A stretch of 16,153 nt of DNA from Alteromonadaceae bacterium UBA2620 (GTDB taxonomy: Bacteria; Pseudomonadota; Gammaproteobacteria; Enterobacterales; Alteromonadaceae). The stretch spans positions 23,806-39,958 of the forward strand of contig DDJQ01000150.1 in the NCBI GenBank assembly GCA_002339125.1, given 5' to 3'. Below are positions 6,077 to 15,053 of the stretch, piece after piece. A model generated the notes under the pieces. That model saw only the letters and a program-made list of their open reading frames with translations. It was not told the origin of the DNA and ran no database searches. Every line of letters starts with the position of its first letter. The stretch's first letter is position 1. The position numbers and the translations under genes were made by a program.

Positions 6077-9000
6077 ATGTTAAATGATATTCGCTTGCAG
6101 CTTTGCAGTGATGAGCAGCTTCAGTCTCGTAATGAGGCTGTGATGTCGTCTCAGATTCAGCAAAACCAGCGTGAGAGCATCAATGCGTTTAAGCGCTATA
6201 TTCCGTCGTTGTTGCCTTATGCTTTCTCTCAAGCAAAAAGCAATATTTCTATTTTTTGCAATAAAGCAAAGGAACTGAATATTGTTGACTATAATTCAGG
6301 TCAAACGTTTTATGGGAATAAGCCGCTTACGGAAGTCACCGCACAGGTTAACAAGGTGGCACAGCAGGCCGACCTGGTAAACTTAAACACCGGTCAATGG
6401 ACGCAGCGCGCCTTACCTATATCGTTGGACGCATTAGTTGTATTTGGTATTGGCGCGGGTTATCACATCCAGCAGTTAATTGAACGCTATGACATCAAAC
6501 ATCTGATTATTTATGAACCACAACATCAGTATCTCAAATGTTCAATAAGTATGCTGTCGTGGCAGAATATTCTGCGACTGGCGCAAAAAAAAGGGACCGC
6601 ACTCTATTTTCAACTCGAGCAGGACGGGCGTAATGTTGAACAAGATTTAGCTGAGTTGAAGCAGAATACACAGACAAACGAGTGCTATTTCTACAAACAT
6701 TATAACCATATTGTTTTTGATGCACTGCTTACGCAAATTCAGCAACATGGCCTGTTCAGTGTGTCGGGGTTATCCCTTTATGCTTTGGAAAAAGAAAGTG
6801 TTGGTGATATTTCGCCGCGCTGGTCAGTTCCGCTGGATAGTGACGCCTGGACAGCGACTCAGTTACCTCAGGAAAGATTTAACAAAAACCTAAGCGCGTT
6901 TAAAACGTTTTTTAATGACATATATGAAGAGTTTGTCGACTATGAGCCTGAGTGCTGGTTGCCCAGAGCGAACGCCAATGCAGAAGTTAACTTGTTTCAT
7001 AAAGTAAAGAATATTAATTTGTACGGCGAATCTCCGTTACAGGAATGTCGCAATAGCTACGAATTCTTTGCTTCACATCCTCACAAGGACGCGTTAGCTA
7101 CGGGTACTGGTGGCGAAAAAAAGCGTCACTTTTTTCACTACCAATTAGTCAACAAAGTCGAACCATTACTGAAAAAGATTGAAGACAAACAGGCAGAACT
7201 GCCAGAAAAAGTACGGTCGCTGATTATTTTTGGCCTGGGGGTTGGTTACCAGTTTGAATTGCTGAGTAATACCTATACGCTGGACAGGTTATTTATTTGT
7301 GAACCCAACCGGGATTTATTTTACGCCTCACTGTATGCCTTGGACTGGCATACTATTTTACACCGAATAGATGAGCAAGGCGGTTCTTTATACCTGAATA
7401 TCGGTGACGATGGTACACATACTTTTCATGAATTAGTAACGCAATTTCAAGTGGTTGGGCCTTATGTGTTAGCCAATACGTTTTTCTATCAAGCCTACTA
7501 CAACGAAAATTTAGTCAATGCTATTGCGCAGTTAAGAGAGCAATTGCAAGTGTTGATTGCGATGGGAGATTATTTTGATCACTCACGTCATTTGGTTGCC
7601 CATACGCGCCAGGCAATACTGGACGGTATACCGCATTTACGCGATGAGCCGGTTCAGTACCTCAGCCAGGCAGAAAAAAATGTACCTGTTTTTATTGTCG
7701 GTAACGGCCCCTCACTCGATGGCTTGATTGATACCCTGAAAGAATCTCAGGAAAGCGTGATTATCATATCCTGTGGCACTGCGCTACAAAGTTTATATCG
7801 CCATGGTATAACGCCAGACTTTCACGCTGAAATTGAGGCTAATCGCTCTCCCTATGACTGGATAAGCAGAGGTGCTGATCTCGCCTTTCTGAAACAAGTC
7901 AGCCTGATCAGTTGTAATGGGATACATCCCGATATTAGTAACCTGTTTAAAGATGTTTATTTAACCTTTAAGCCTGGTGAGTCCGGCACAACTGCCGTGC
8001 AGCGATTGTATGATAATTTTCCGTTTGCATTGACAAAAAATGCCTACCCGACCGTAACCAATTTTGTTATGGCATTTGCCAGTCAGTTCAGGTTTTCGCA
8101 GCTTTACTTGCTTGGGGTGGATTTAGGGTTTGTGGATGAAAAGCACCACCACTCTAAAGCTTCCGGCTATTACATGAGCGATGGTAAAGAGCAGTATGAA
8201 TACAGCAAAGTACACAACACCTCGTTAAGAGTGGCGGGAAATTTCCGGCCTTTTGTGAATACCAAATATGAATTTAAATTAGCCAAAGAAATACTGGAGC
8301 GGGCTGTTAAAGACTGTGATGAGGTGTATAACCTCAGTGATGGCGCTAAATTTGAAGGAACACGCCCTTTATATAAAGAAGATACGCTTATTTTATCCAC
8401 GCCCGAGATAAAACAAATTTGCCTGAGTAGTATCAAATCCAAATGTTTTGAGCACCTCGATGCCGATGAGTTTCAAACCCGGTTTAACGCTCAATATCAA
8501 CAAGATGATTTGATCAAAGGTTTTCAACGTTTAATGACACTGACCAAACGGGAAGTAGAGTCTGTCGAGGATGTCGAAGAGCTAATTGAAACCCAACGTA
8601 AAGTGATATTGCTATCTGTAAAGGGTAGCCATAGTTTGTTGTACTTTTATTTAAATGGCTCGTTGAATTTTGTGAACAGCGCACTGACAAAAATTGTGTC
8701 AGTTGATGATGATAAACTGGCGTTAACATATGCATCGGACGTACTTAGTCTGTGGCATGAGTCTCTCCAGGTATTTTTAACGTCGTTAACAGTAGAGCCT
8801 TATGCATTTGACTCGGTGTATGCGTTTTATGATACCCGGCAACAAGTCGTGTTTCCCCAGTATATTGCCAATAACCAGATCAAATATACAGCCGCTGATA
8901 GCGCTCTCAAAGATATGTTAAAGGCCGCTCTGAACTATTGGGATATAGCGAACGCCCTGGCCGATGATGATTTCAATGTTGTTATCACACAAAACATTGA

Positions 9001-9481
9001 GCATATAGAATCCGCCGTCAAGAGAGGGGTTACAAGGGTTTATCTGCATACCAACAAAGCGCCCCCCGCTGCGCCAGTGCTAACTCAGTCAAACGTAATT
9101 ACGTTGTATTGTCCGGCCAATAAAATAGCGGATTACAACAACCTGTATTATGGGTGCTTGCTGGCTGTTGCGGCGGCGACTTTACAGTGCGGTACCTGCA
9201 TTGTGGTGCCTAAGCTTCCAGCGGGGGAGTCTGCGTTAGCTGCTGATAACCTTTATGATTTAACGTTTTTAGACGATTATTATGCTTACGATCTGCCAAT
9301 GTTTTTTATATTCAGCATTGAGCCTATCGCTGAAGCTAAAAAATTGATTGGGCTGGGTGATCGGGCAAGGTTTGTCCCTCACTTTACACCTGAATTACTG
9401 GTCGCTACTGAAATGCCTGCTAAGCTGCTACAAGAAGTTTTCAGTGAACAGTCAACATCACTAAATGAGAATAAAAAATGA
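6077..9481 (+). CDS. Giant Maf-type flagellin glycosyltransferase candidate
   Basis: Motility accessory factor (Maf) family protein with an MptE-like (DUF115) domain, expected to transfer Pse from CMP-Pse to flagellin in the cytoplasm. At 1134 residues it is well above the roughly 600-750 usual for Maf. Order seen: a first Rossmann-like unit with FGIGAGY (123-129), IIYEPQHQYLKCSISML and LSWQNIL; a second copy with FGLGVGY (385-391), FICEPNRDLFYASLYAL and LDWHTIL; the MptE-like core with FIVGNGPSLDG (539-549), IISCGTALQSLYRHGI, DFHAEIEANRSPYDW and LGVDLGFVDEKHHHS (679-693); then about 430 residues of poorly recognisable C-terminus, helical with a possible extra alpha/beta unit after about residue 940 (VVITQNIEHIE). 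There is no signal peptide or membrane span. It abuts the preceding gene and overlaps pseB by ATGA, so synthesis and transfer of Pse are co-expressed. The substrate is inferred from the neighbours. Confidence 0.9.
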   Translation: MLNDIRLQLCSDEQLQSRNEAVMSSQIQQNQRESINAFKRYIPSLLPYAFSQAKSNISIFCNKAKELNIVDYNSGQTFYGNKPLTEVTAQVNKVAQQADLVNLNTGQWTQRALPISLDALVVFGIGAGYHIQQLIERYDIKHLIIYEPQHQYLKCSISMLSWQNILRLAQKKGTALYFQLEQDGRNVEQDLAELKQNTQTNECYFYKHYNHIVFDALLTQIQQHGLFSVSGLSLYALEKESVGDISPRWSVPLDSDAWTATQLPQERFNKNLSAFKTFFNDIYEEFVDYEPECWLPRANANAEVNLFHKVKNINLYGESPLQECRNSYEFFASHPHKDALATGTGGEKKRHFFHYQLVNKVEPLLKKIEDKQAELPEKVRSLIIFGLGVGYQFELLSNTYTLDRLFICEPNRDLFYASLYALDWHTILHRIDEQGGSLYLNIGDDGTHTFHELVTQFQVVGPYVLANTFFYQAYYNENLVNAIAQLREQLQVLIAMGDYFDHSRHLVAHTRQAILDGIPHLRDEPVQYLSQAEKNVPVFIVGNGPSLDGLIDTLKESQESVIIISCGTALQSLYRHGITPDFHAEIEANRSPYDWISRGADLAFLKQVSLISCNGIHPDISNLFKDVYLTFKPGESGTTAVQRLYDNFPFALTKNAYPTVTNFVMAFASQFRFSQLYLLGVDLGFVDEKHHHSKASGYYMSDGKEQYEYSKVHNTSLRVAGNFRPFVNTKYEFKLAKEILERAVKDCDEVYNLSDGAKFEGTRPLYKEDTLILSTPEIKQICLSSIKSKCFEHLDADEFQTRFNAQYQQDDLIKGFQRLMTLTKREVESVEDVEELIETQRKVILLSVKGSHSLLYFYLNGSLNFVNSALTKIVSVDDDKLALTYASDVLSLWHESLQVFLTSLTVEPYAFDSVYAFYDTRQQVVFPQYIANNQIKYTAADSALKDMLKAALNYWDIANALADDDFNVVITQNIEHIESAVKRGVTRVYLHTNKAPPAAPVLTQSNVITLYCPANKIADYNNLYYGCLLAVAAATLQCGTCIVVPKLPAGESALAADNLYDLTFLDDYYAYDLPMFFIFSIEPIAEAKKLIGLGDRARFVPHFTPELLVATEMPAKLLQEVFSEQSTSLNENKK

Positions 9482-10482
9482 ATGATTTTAACGGTAAAAC
9501 GATATTGATTACTGGTGGCACAGGATCGTTTGGCAAGAAATTCGTCGAGTATTTGCTTGCCAACAGTGAGCCGAAAAAAATAATTATCTATTCCCGTGAT
9601 GAATTAAAACAGTTCGAAATGCAGCAGCAATTTAATGCGCCGTGTATGCGTTACTTTATTGGTGACGTCAGAGATAATGAGCGTTTGAAAATTGCCATGA
9701 AAGACGTAGATTATGTTGTGCATGCTGCTGCGCTAAAACAGGTGCCAGCTGCCGAATACAACCCTAATGAATGCATTAAAACCAATATCAACGGTGCGCA
9801 AAATGTGATTGATGCCGCCATGGCTAATGATGTGTCTACCGTTATTGCCCTGTCGACAGATAAAGCGGCAAATCCGGTGAATCTTTACGGCGCAACTAAA
9901 TTAGCCTCGGACAAATTATTTGTGGCCGCAAACAATATCTCCGGTGCCTCCGGGCCGCGCTTTTCGGTTGTTCGCTATGGCAACGTCGTTGGCTCAAGAG
10001 GCTCGGTGGTACCGTTTTTCCGTAAATTGCTGGCCGAAGGGTGTGACGAGTTACCGGTGACCCATGCTGAAATGACCCGTTTTTGGATTACCCTGAATGA
10101 AGGCGTTGAGTTTGTGGTTAAAAACTTTGCCAGAATGCAGGGAGGGGAAATTTTTGTCCCTAAAATTCCGTCTATCCGCATCACCGATTTGGTCACGGCG
10201 ATGAGTGGAAAATCTGATTATAAACTGGTTGGGATCCGCCCTGGTGAAAAGCTGCATGAAGTGATGGTGCCGGAAGAAATGGCACACCACACGATTGAGT
10301 TTGACGACCATTATGTGATTGCGCCAGCGATTACGTTTTTCGATAAGAATATTGATTACCGCAGTAACCGGCTCGGCGAACAGGGCAACCCCGTCACCGA
10401 CAAGTTTGAATATCATTCTGGTACCAATCCGCATTTTCTGACCATTGATGAGTTAAAAGTACTGGATAAGGACACGTTATGA
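9478..10482 (+). CDS. pseB: UDP-GlcNAc 4,6-dehydratase (5-inverting), PseB
   Basis: First step of Pse synthesis: UDP-GlcNAc to UDP-2-acetamido-2,6-dideoxy-beta-L-arabino-hexos-4-ulose, NADP-dependent. It is an extended short-chain dehydrogenase with nucleotide-binding TGGTGSFG at residues 12-19. The catalytic set matches Helicobacter FlaA1 with a constant offset of four: Thr127-Asp128-Lys129 (STDKAANPVN) and Tyr137-x3-Lys141 (YGATK). Substrate-side motifs VVRYGNVVGSRGSVVPFF and IRPGEKLHEVMV are present. Length 334 is typical. ATG overlaps the maf stop (ATGA) and the end overlaps pseC the same way. The inverting 5-epimerase type (rather than a PglF/WbpM long membrane form) is supported by the short soluble length. 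Confidence 0.97.
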   Translation: MNDFNGKTILITGGTGSFGKKFVEYLLANSEPKKIIIYSRDELKQFEMQQQFNAPCMRYFIGDVRDNERLKIAMKDVDYVVHAAALKQVPAAEYNPNECIKTNINGAQNVIDAAMANDVSTVIALSTDKAANPVNLYGATKLASDKLFVAANNISGASGPRFSVVRYGNVVGSRGSVVPFFRKLLAEGCDELPVTHAEMTRFWITLNEGVEFVVKNFARMQGGEIFVPKIPSIRITDLVTAMSGKSDYKLVGIRPGEKLHEVMVPEEMAHHTIEFDDHYVIAPAITFFDKNIDYRSNRLGEQGNPVTDKFEYHSGTNPHFLTIDELKVLDKDTL

Positions 10483-11624
10483 TCCCCTATGGTAAGCATC
10501 GGATATTTGCCGATGATGTCAGGGCCGTGGTTGATGTTCTTGAGCATGGATTTTTAACGCAGGGACAGCAGGTGCCCTTATTCGAAAGTGCGTTATGCCA
10601 GTATACCGGTGCAGCGTTTGGGGTGGCTTGTAATAGCGGCACATCAGGCTTGCATATAGCCTGTCTGGCGACAGGGGTAAAACCCGGTGATGTGGTATGG
10701 ACCGTACCTAACTCCTTTGTTGCCTCGGCCAACTGTGCGCTCTATTGCGGCGCTGAGGTTGATTTTGTTGATATCGATCCTGTCACCCGCAATATGAGTG
10801 TTGACGCGCTGGTGGATAAACTCCATCTGGCGCTGGCAGAGAATAAAATACCTAAGGCTATCGTGGTGGTGCACTTTGCCGGTAGCAGTTGTGATATGGC
10901 CGCCATTGCCGAAATCACCGAGCCTTATGGCATTACACTGATTGAAGATGCAGCACATGCGCTGGGGGCAAATGATTCCCAGCAGCATAAAGTCGGCGCC
11001 TGTAAATATTCAGCAATGACCGTGCTGAGTTTTCATCCGGTAAAATCCATTACCAGTGCCGAGGGCGGAGCGGTACTTACCAATGATGAAGAGCTCGCGG
11101 TATTATTACGCCGTTATGCCAGCCATGGTATATCCCGCGATCCGGCAATGTTCGGGGAGTCACATCATGACGAGCTCTGGTTTTATGCGCAGTTTGAGTT
11201 AGGTTTTAATTACCGTTTGAGTGATGTACATGCCGCGCTGGGTCGTTCTCAGCTTAAGCATCTGGATGAATTTGTCGCGCAGCGTCTGGCGCTCGCAGAG
11301 CGTTATAATGAAGCCCTCGATGAATTACCGGTTATTAAACCCGTGCTGGATACCAATAGCGCCTGGCACCTGTATATGATTGAATTAACCACGCATGATC
11401 GCAAAGTCGTGTTTAATGAACTGCGAGCACGCGGTATCGGTGTCAATGTGCATTACATTCCGATTCATTTGCATCCTTATTATCAGCGACTGGGCTTTAA
11501 ATCGGGGCAATTTCCACATGCGGAAGCCTATTACGAACGGGCCCTGACTTTACCTTTATTTCCCGCACTAACTGCCGATAACCAGAAGGAGGTTATTACG
11601 CAGTTAAGAGAGGTGTTATCGTGA
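10479..11624 (+). CDS. pseC: PLP aminotransferase PseC
   Basis: Second step: adds the 4-amino group, giving UDP-4-amino-4,6-dideoxy-N-acetyl-beta-L-altrosamine, with PLP and probably glutamate. It has the DegT/DnrJ/EryC1/StrS aminotransferase fold, 381 residues. Seen: ACNSGTSGLHIACLA (cofactor phosphate region), VPNSFVASANCALYCGAEVDF, LIEDAAHALGA (Asp binding the pyridine nitrogen) and SFHPVKSITSAEGGA, where Lys189 is the predicted Schiff-base lysine. The C-terminal NVHYIPIHLHPYYQ is typical. It starts by ATGA overlap with pseB and ends by overlap with the GTG of pseF. Confidence 0.96.
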   Translation: MIPYGKHRIFADDVRAVVDVLEHGFLTQGQQVPLFESALCQYTGAAFGVACNSGTSGLHIACLATGVKPGDVVWTVPNSFVASANCALYCGAEVDFVDIDPVTRNMSVDALVDKLHLALAENKIPKAIVVVHFAGSSCDMAAIAEITEPYGITLIEDAAHALGANDSQQHKVGACKYSAMTVLSFHPVKSITSAEGGAVLTNDEELAVLLRRYASHGISRDPAMFGESHHDELWFYAQFELGFNYRLSDVHAALGRSQLKHLDEFVAQRLALAERYNEALDELPVIKPVLDTNSAWHLYMIELTTHDRKVVFNELRARGIGVNVHYIPIHLHPYYQRLGFKSGQFPHAEAYYERALTLPLFPALTADNQKEVITQLREVLS

Positions 11625-12322
11625 ACATTGCAGTGATCCCCGCCAGAGGCGGCAGTAAACGTATTAAAAGTAAAAATGTCAGGTCGTTCGCCGGGCAACC
11701 ACTCATCGCGTATTCCATTGAGGCTGCAAAGCGAGCAGGCGTGTTTGATGATATTGTGGTCTCTACCGACTCAGACGAAGTTGCCCGGGTGGCCAAAGCA
11801 TGGGGAGCGACTTTCATTGTTGAGCGGCCCGCAGCGCTGGCCGATGACTTTACCGGTACCTCACCCGTCGTCAGACACGCTATCGAAAGTTATCAATCGC
11901 AAAATGATTCACCGGATCATGTGTGCTGTATCTATGCCACTGCGCCGTTTTTGAATGGTGGTGTGTTAGCGCAGGCGTTAAGTCAACTGGAAAGTGAACA
12001 AACCATGGATTTTGCGTTTTCAGTGACAACTTTCGAGTTTCCCATTCAGCGGGCTATCAGGCTGGCTGATAAGGGCGTTGAACCGTTAGATGCCAGCCAG
12101 ATGGAAAAGCGTTCGCAGGATTTAGAAGAATACTATCATGATGCAGGCCAGTTTTACTGGGGAACAAAGGATGCCTGGCTGGACAATAAACCGTTGTTTT
12201 CCAAGCACAGTATGCCGGTATTTTTACCTCGTTACCTGGTCCAGGATATCGACACCGAAGAAGACTGGATCCGGGCCGAACTGATGTATCGGGCCTATAT
12301 GCAAACCAAGGGAGATAAGTAG
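11621..12322 (+). CDS. pseF: CMP-pseudaminic acid synthetase PseF
   Basis: Last step: activates Pse with CTP to CMP-Pse, the donor for the Maf protein. It is a cytidylyltransferase of 233 residues with the nucleotide loop IPARGGSKRIKSKN (residues 6-19), VVSTDSDEVARVA and ERPAALADDFTGTSPVV, then DAGQFYWG typical of PseF/NeuA-like enzymes. The start is GTG 11621, overlapping the pseC stop (GTGA); the protein then begins NIAVIPARGG as expected, and no ATG would keep this motif. It ends four bases before pseI. Confidence 0.95.
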   Translation: MNIAVIPARGGSKRIKSKNVRSFAGQPLIAYSIEAAKRAGVFDDIVVSTDSDEVARVAKAWGATFIVERPAALADDFTGTSPVVRHAIESYQSQNDSPDHVCCIYATAPFLNGGVLAQALSQLESEQTMDFAFSVTTFEFPIQRAIRLADKGVEPLDASQMEKRSQDLEEYYHDAGQFYWGTKDAWLDNKPLFSKHSMPVFLPRYLVQDIDTEEDWIRAELMYRAYMQTKGDK

Positions 12323-12326
12323 TCAT

Positions 12327-13400
12327 ATGGCTAAAGGCGTATCTCCTGACGTAATACATATCGGTGATCGTGAAATTAGTGCCCGACAAGCGCCATTTAT
12401 CATCGCCGAACTCAGTGGCAATCATAGCCAGTCACTGAACACGGCCAGAGCAATGGTTAAAGCAGCCGCTAAAAGTGGTGCACACGCAATTAAATTACAA
12501 ACTTATACCGCTGACAGTATGACGCTGGATGTCACGGAGAAAGGTTTTGTTATTGAAGAACAGGACAGTCTCTGGCATGGCGCCAGTCTATATCGTTTGT
12601 ATCAAAAAGCGTCCACGCCCTATGAATGGCACGCCGAATTGTTTGAGTATGCCAACTCCCTTGGCATGCTGGCGTTCAGCTCACCCTTTGATGAAGCCGC
12701 TGTCGACTTTCTTGATGAGCTGAATGTACCGTGTTTTAAAATTGCCTCATTCGAATTAACCGACATTCCCCTTATTCGCAAAGCAGCCAGTAAAGGTAAG
12801 CCGCTGATTATGTCGACCGGCATGGCGAGTTTGAGCGAAATTGAGTTAGCCGTCGAGACCGCTCGTTCAGCGGGATGTAACGATATTATTTTATTAAAGT
12901 GTACCAGTACCTACCCAGCTGAGCCGGTGAATACCAATTTACTGACGATACCGCATTTGCGGGATGCGTTTGGCTGTGAGGTGGGGTTAAGTGATCATAC
13001 TGGTGGCATCGGCGCTGCCGTTGCCTCTGTAGCTCTGGGCGCCAGCGTAATCGAAAAACACTTTGTACTGGATCGCAATGGTGGTGGCGTTGATGCGGCG
13101 TTTTCCCTGGAGCCGGAAGAACTTACTTCTTTAGTCGTTGAAAGTGAACGCGCCTGGCAGGCTTTGGGCCAGGTGAAGTACGGTGGTACTGTGGCGGAAG
13201 ATAAATCCAAACAATACCGTCGCTCAATCTATGTCAGTCAGGACATCCAGCCTGGTGAAGCATTGGGACCAAACAATCTTAAAATTGTCCGCCCGGCCTT
13301 TGGCTTAGCGCCAAAGCACTGGGACTCAGTGTTACATAAAAAAGCCGCTGACTTTATTAAAAAAGGCACTGCGCTGAGTTGGGAGCATATCAGCCAATGA
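12327..13400 (+). CDS. pseI: Pseudaminic acid synthase PseI (NeuB family)
   Basis: Condenses 2,4-diacetamido-2,4,6-trideoxy-L-altrose with phosphoenolpyruvate to pseudaminic acid. NeuB-type TIM barrel (about residues 20-265) followed by a C-terminal SAF/antifreeze-like domain (about 290-355), 357 residues in all. Motifs: IIAELSGNHSQSL, AIKLQTYTADSMTLD (the TMTLD-like signature separates PseI from sialic-acid NeuB), CFKIASFEL, STGMAS, LLKCTSTYPA, VGLSDHTGGIG and VIEKHFVLDRNGGGVDAAF. ATG 12327 follows GGGAGA by a normal distance. Its stop overlaps the pseG start (ATGA). Confidence 0.96.
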   Translation: MAKGVSPDVIHIGDREISARQAPFIIAELSGNHSQSLNTARAMVKAAAKSGAHAIKLQTYTADSMTLDVTEKGFVIEEQDSLWHGASLYRLYQKASTPYEWHAELFEYANSLGMLAFSSPFDEAAVDFLDELNVPCFKIASFELTDIPLIRKAASKGKPLIMSTGMASLSEIELAVETARSAGCNDIILLKCTSTYPAEPVNTNLLTIPHLRDAFGCEVGLSDHTGGIGAAVASVALGASVIEKHFVLDRNGGGVDAAFSLEPEELTSLVVESERAWQALGQVKYGGTVAEDKSKQYRRSIYVSQDIQPGEALGPNNLKIVRPAFGLAPKHWDSVLHKKAADFIKKGTALSWEHISQ

Positions 13401-14422
13401 GTAGCTTGCTGTTTTGCACTGGTGGCAACAAAGAAAGCGGAATTGGCCATCTCATGCGCTGTCAGGCGTTAGCGCAGGCGGCACAGGATCATGGAATTGA
13501 TGCTGTCTTTGTGGTGAGTGAAGCCGCCAGAGAAATAGCCTTAAGCCGACACGACTGGTGCGGCAAACTGATGACAGATACCGCTGATCAAAATGCATTA
13601 GCTACCGAGCTGTTGGGTGTCGCACGCGATATCGATGCTATCGCAATTGTTGTGGATGGCTATGCATTCAATGAGAGACTTTTACAGTCGTTAGGTGAGA
13701 GTTCATATCCTCTGGTATTACTCGATGATATACGTCAGCCCGGCGTTCAGTTTGCCAACCTGATTTGTAATCCGGCAGGGCGTGAGTGGCAGGACTATTA
13801 TCAACAGCAAAACCCGCAGGCGACATTATGTTTGGGCGCCGAATATCGCCTTCTGCGACGGGAATTTACTGCTACAATTCCCTTACCAATAGAGCGTCGC
13901 TTCAGTTTAACTATTAATTTAGGTGGAAGTGATCCGCTTGATTATACCTTGCCGTTATTGCGGGCAATTAGTGAAGCCCTGACTGATGCACCCATCAGGG
14001 TTGTCACCGGGCCCGCGATGAACTGTGAGCAGATTGAGGCCATAAAAGCTTATATAAACGACTCCGCATACGCCATTCAGCATGTGCACAACTGTCAGGA
14101 TATGGCCGATTTATGGAGCAACTCCCGTCTTGCTATCACCGCTGCCGGAGGAAGTCAGTTTGAGCTGGCAGCCTGCCACACGCCTGCCGTTTTGCTGGTA
14201 GTTGCCGAAAATCAGCGAAATACAACCGAACAATCTGTAAAGCAGGGATGGTGCATGATGTATGATGCTCTTGATTGTATTGATTTAGACCAAATCAGTA
14301 AGCACGTGACATCGATGTGGCACGATGGTGAGAAGTTGAGCCGTATGAGTTTGGCTGCCTCAGACTATGCAACCAAAGACGGGGCATTTTGCTTGCTGAA
14401 TTCAATACTGGATCTTTCATAG
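13397..14422 (+). CDS. pseG: UDP-sugar hydrolase PseG
   Basis: Removes UDP from UDP-2,4-diacetamido-2,4,6-trideoxy-beta-L-altropyranose before PseI acts. The fold is GT-B-like, 341 residues. Seen: GIGHLMRCQALA with the predicted catalytic His18, LGGSDP (175-180), and ITAAGGSQFELAACHTP with AENQRNTTE in the nucleotide half (Glu256 in the sugar/UDP-binding position). I start at ATG 13397, overlapping the pseI stop; an in-frame TTG at 13379 would add six residues inside pseI. The segment before GIGH reads LLFCTGGNKES, whereas PseG proteins I know have an R-x-D/S stretch there, so this end is divergent. The protein is also longer than the roughly 275 residues of the Campylobacter enzyme. Confidence 0.92.
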   Translation: MSSLLFCTGGNKESGIGHLMRCQALAQAAQDHGIDAVFVVSEAAREIALSRHDWCGKLMTDTADQNALATELLGVARDIDAIAIVVDGYAFNERLLQSLGESSYPLVLLDDIRQPGVQFANLICNPAGREWQDYYQQQNPQATLCLGAEYRLLRREFTATIPLPIERRFSLTINLGGSDPLDYTLPLLRAISEALTDAPIRVVTGPAMNCEQIEAIKAYINDSAYAIQHVHNCQDMADLWSNSRLAITAAGGSQFELAACHTPAVLLVVAENQRNTTEQSVKQGWCMMYDALDCIDLDQISKHVTSMWHDGEKLSRMSLAASDYATKDGAFCLLNSILDLS

Positions 14423-14463
14423 TTACTGTAAGCCAGTGTGAGTAAGGTGGAGGGTATATCGCT

Positions 14464-14931
14464 TTGGTAAAGGTTAGAGAAGCATCGCCGGAGGATTGTT
14501 TAGACATATACCGTTGGCGGAATGACGAAGTAACCAGACAAATGTCTCAAACGACAGACAAAGTCGCACGCAAAGAGCATGAAGAATGGTTTGCCGCGTC
14601 TTTAAAAAACAGACGTCGGTTACTGGTGATATGTGAAGATGAATGCGGCGATAAAATAGGAATTGTGCACTTTGAAGTTAAAGGCAACCGTGCCCTGATT
14701 TCAATCAACATTGCTCCCCATCAACGTGGCCGCGGTCTGGCAAGAGCCTGCATAACCGAGGGGATTGCTTTGCTAAATAGCCGCTTCGAAAATATTCATG
14801 TTGTTAAAGCTGAAATTAAACCTGAAAATACAGCGAGTCAGCAGGCATTCCTCAATGCAAACTTTTGTCCGGCAAAACACGCTGAGGCACTGCTGTGTTT
14901 TGAGTATAGCAATACAGTTGATACCCAGTAA
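14464..14931 (+). CDS. pseH: GNAT N-acetyltransferase PseH
   Basis: Acetylates the 4-amino group of the PseC product with acetyl-CoA, before PseG. It is a single GNAT domain of 155 residues with the acetyl-CoA loop HQRGRGLA (86-93), the flanking ALISINIAP strand and KAEIKPENTASQQAF after it; the N-terminal RWRNDEVTRQMS fits PseH. The only sensible start is TTG 14464, with GGAGGG (14449-14454) nine bases before it. The 41-base gap after pseG is the widest in the pse run and holds no obvious promoter. It closes the six-enzyme set, so the host can make CMP-Pse wholly from this cluster. Confidence 0.93.
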   Translation: MVKVREASPEDCLDIYRWRNDEVTRQMSQTTDKVARKEHEEWFAASLKNRRRLLVICEDECGDKIGIVHFEVKGNRALISINIAPHQRGRGLARACITEGIALLNSRFENIHVVKAEIKPENTASQQAFLNANFCPAKHAEALLCFEYSNTVDTQ

Positions 14932-14970
14932 GCGGCAACCCCTCCGTATTTATACTTCCGTATTCATTAC

Positions 14971-14997
14971 TATACATAATATGCAATTTGCGAGATA
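14971..14997 (+). promoter_or_regulatory. Possible weak sigma-28 site before third flagellin
   Basis: TATA (14971-14974), 15 bases, then GCGAGATA (14990-14997) loosely resembles TAAA-N15-GCCGATAA with correct spacing, and sits about 57 bases before the start of the third flagellin. It is clearly poorer than the site at 2270. A sigma-70 reading around TATACATAAT is also possible. Confidence 0.3.
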
Positions 14998-15053
14998 TGG
15001 CTTTGGTTGGCTAACCTTTGTACAACTGCTAAACTGGAGCTGAGGTGAAAGGT

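Noticed and set aside
10051..10988. Minus-strand frames of 127 and 114 codons within pseB and pseC
   Set aside because: They are shadows of strongly supported plus-strand enzymes.
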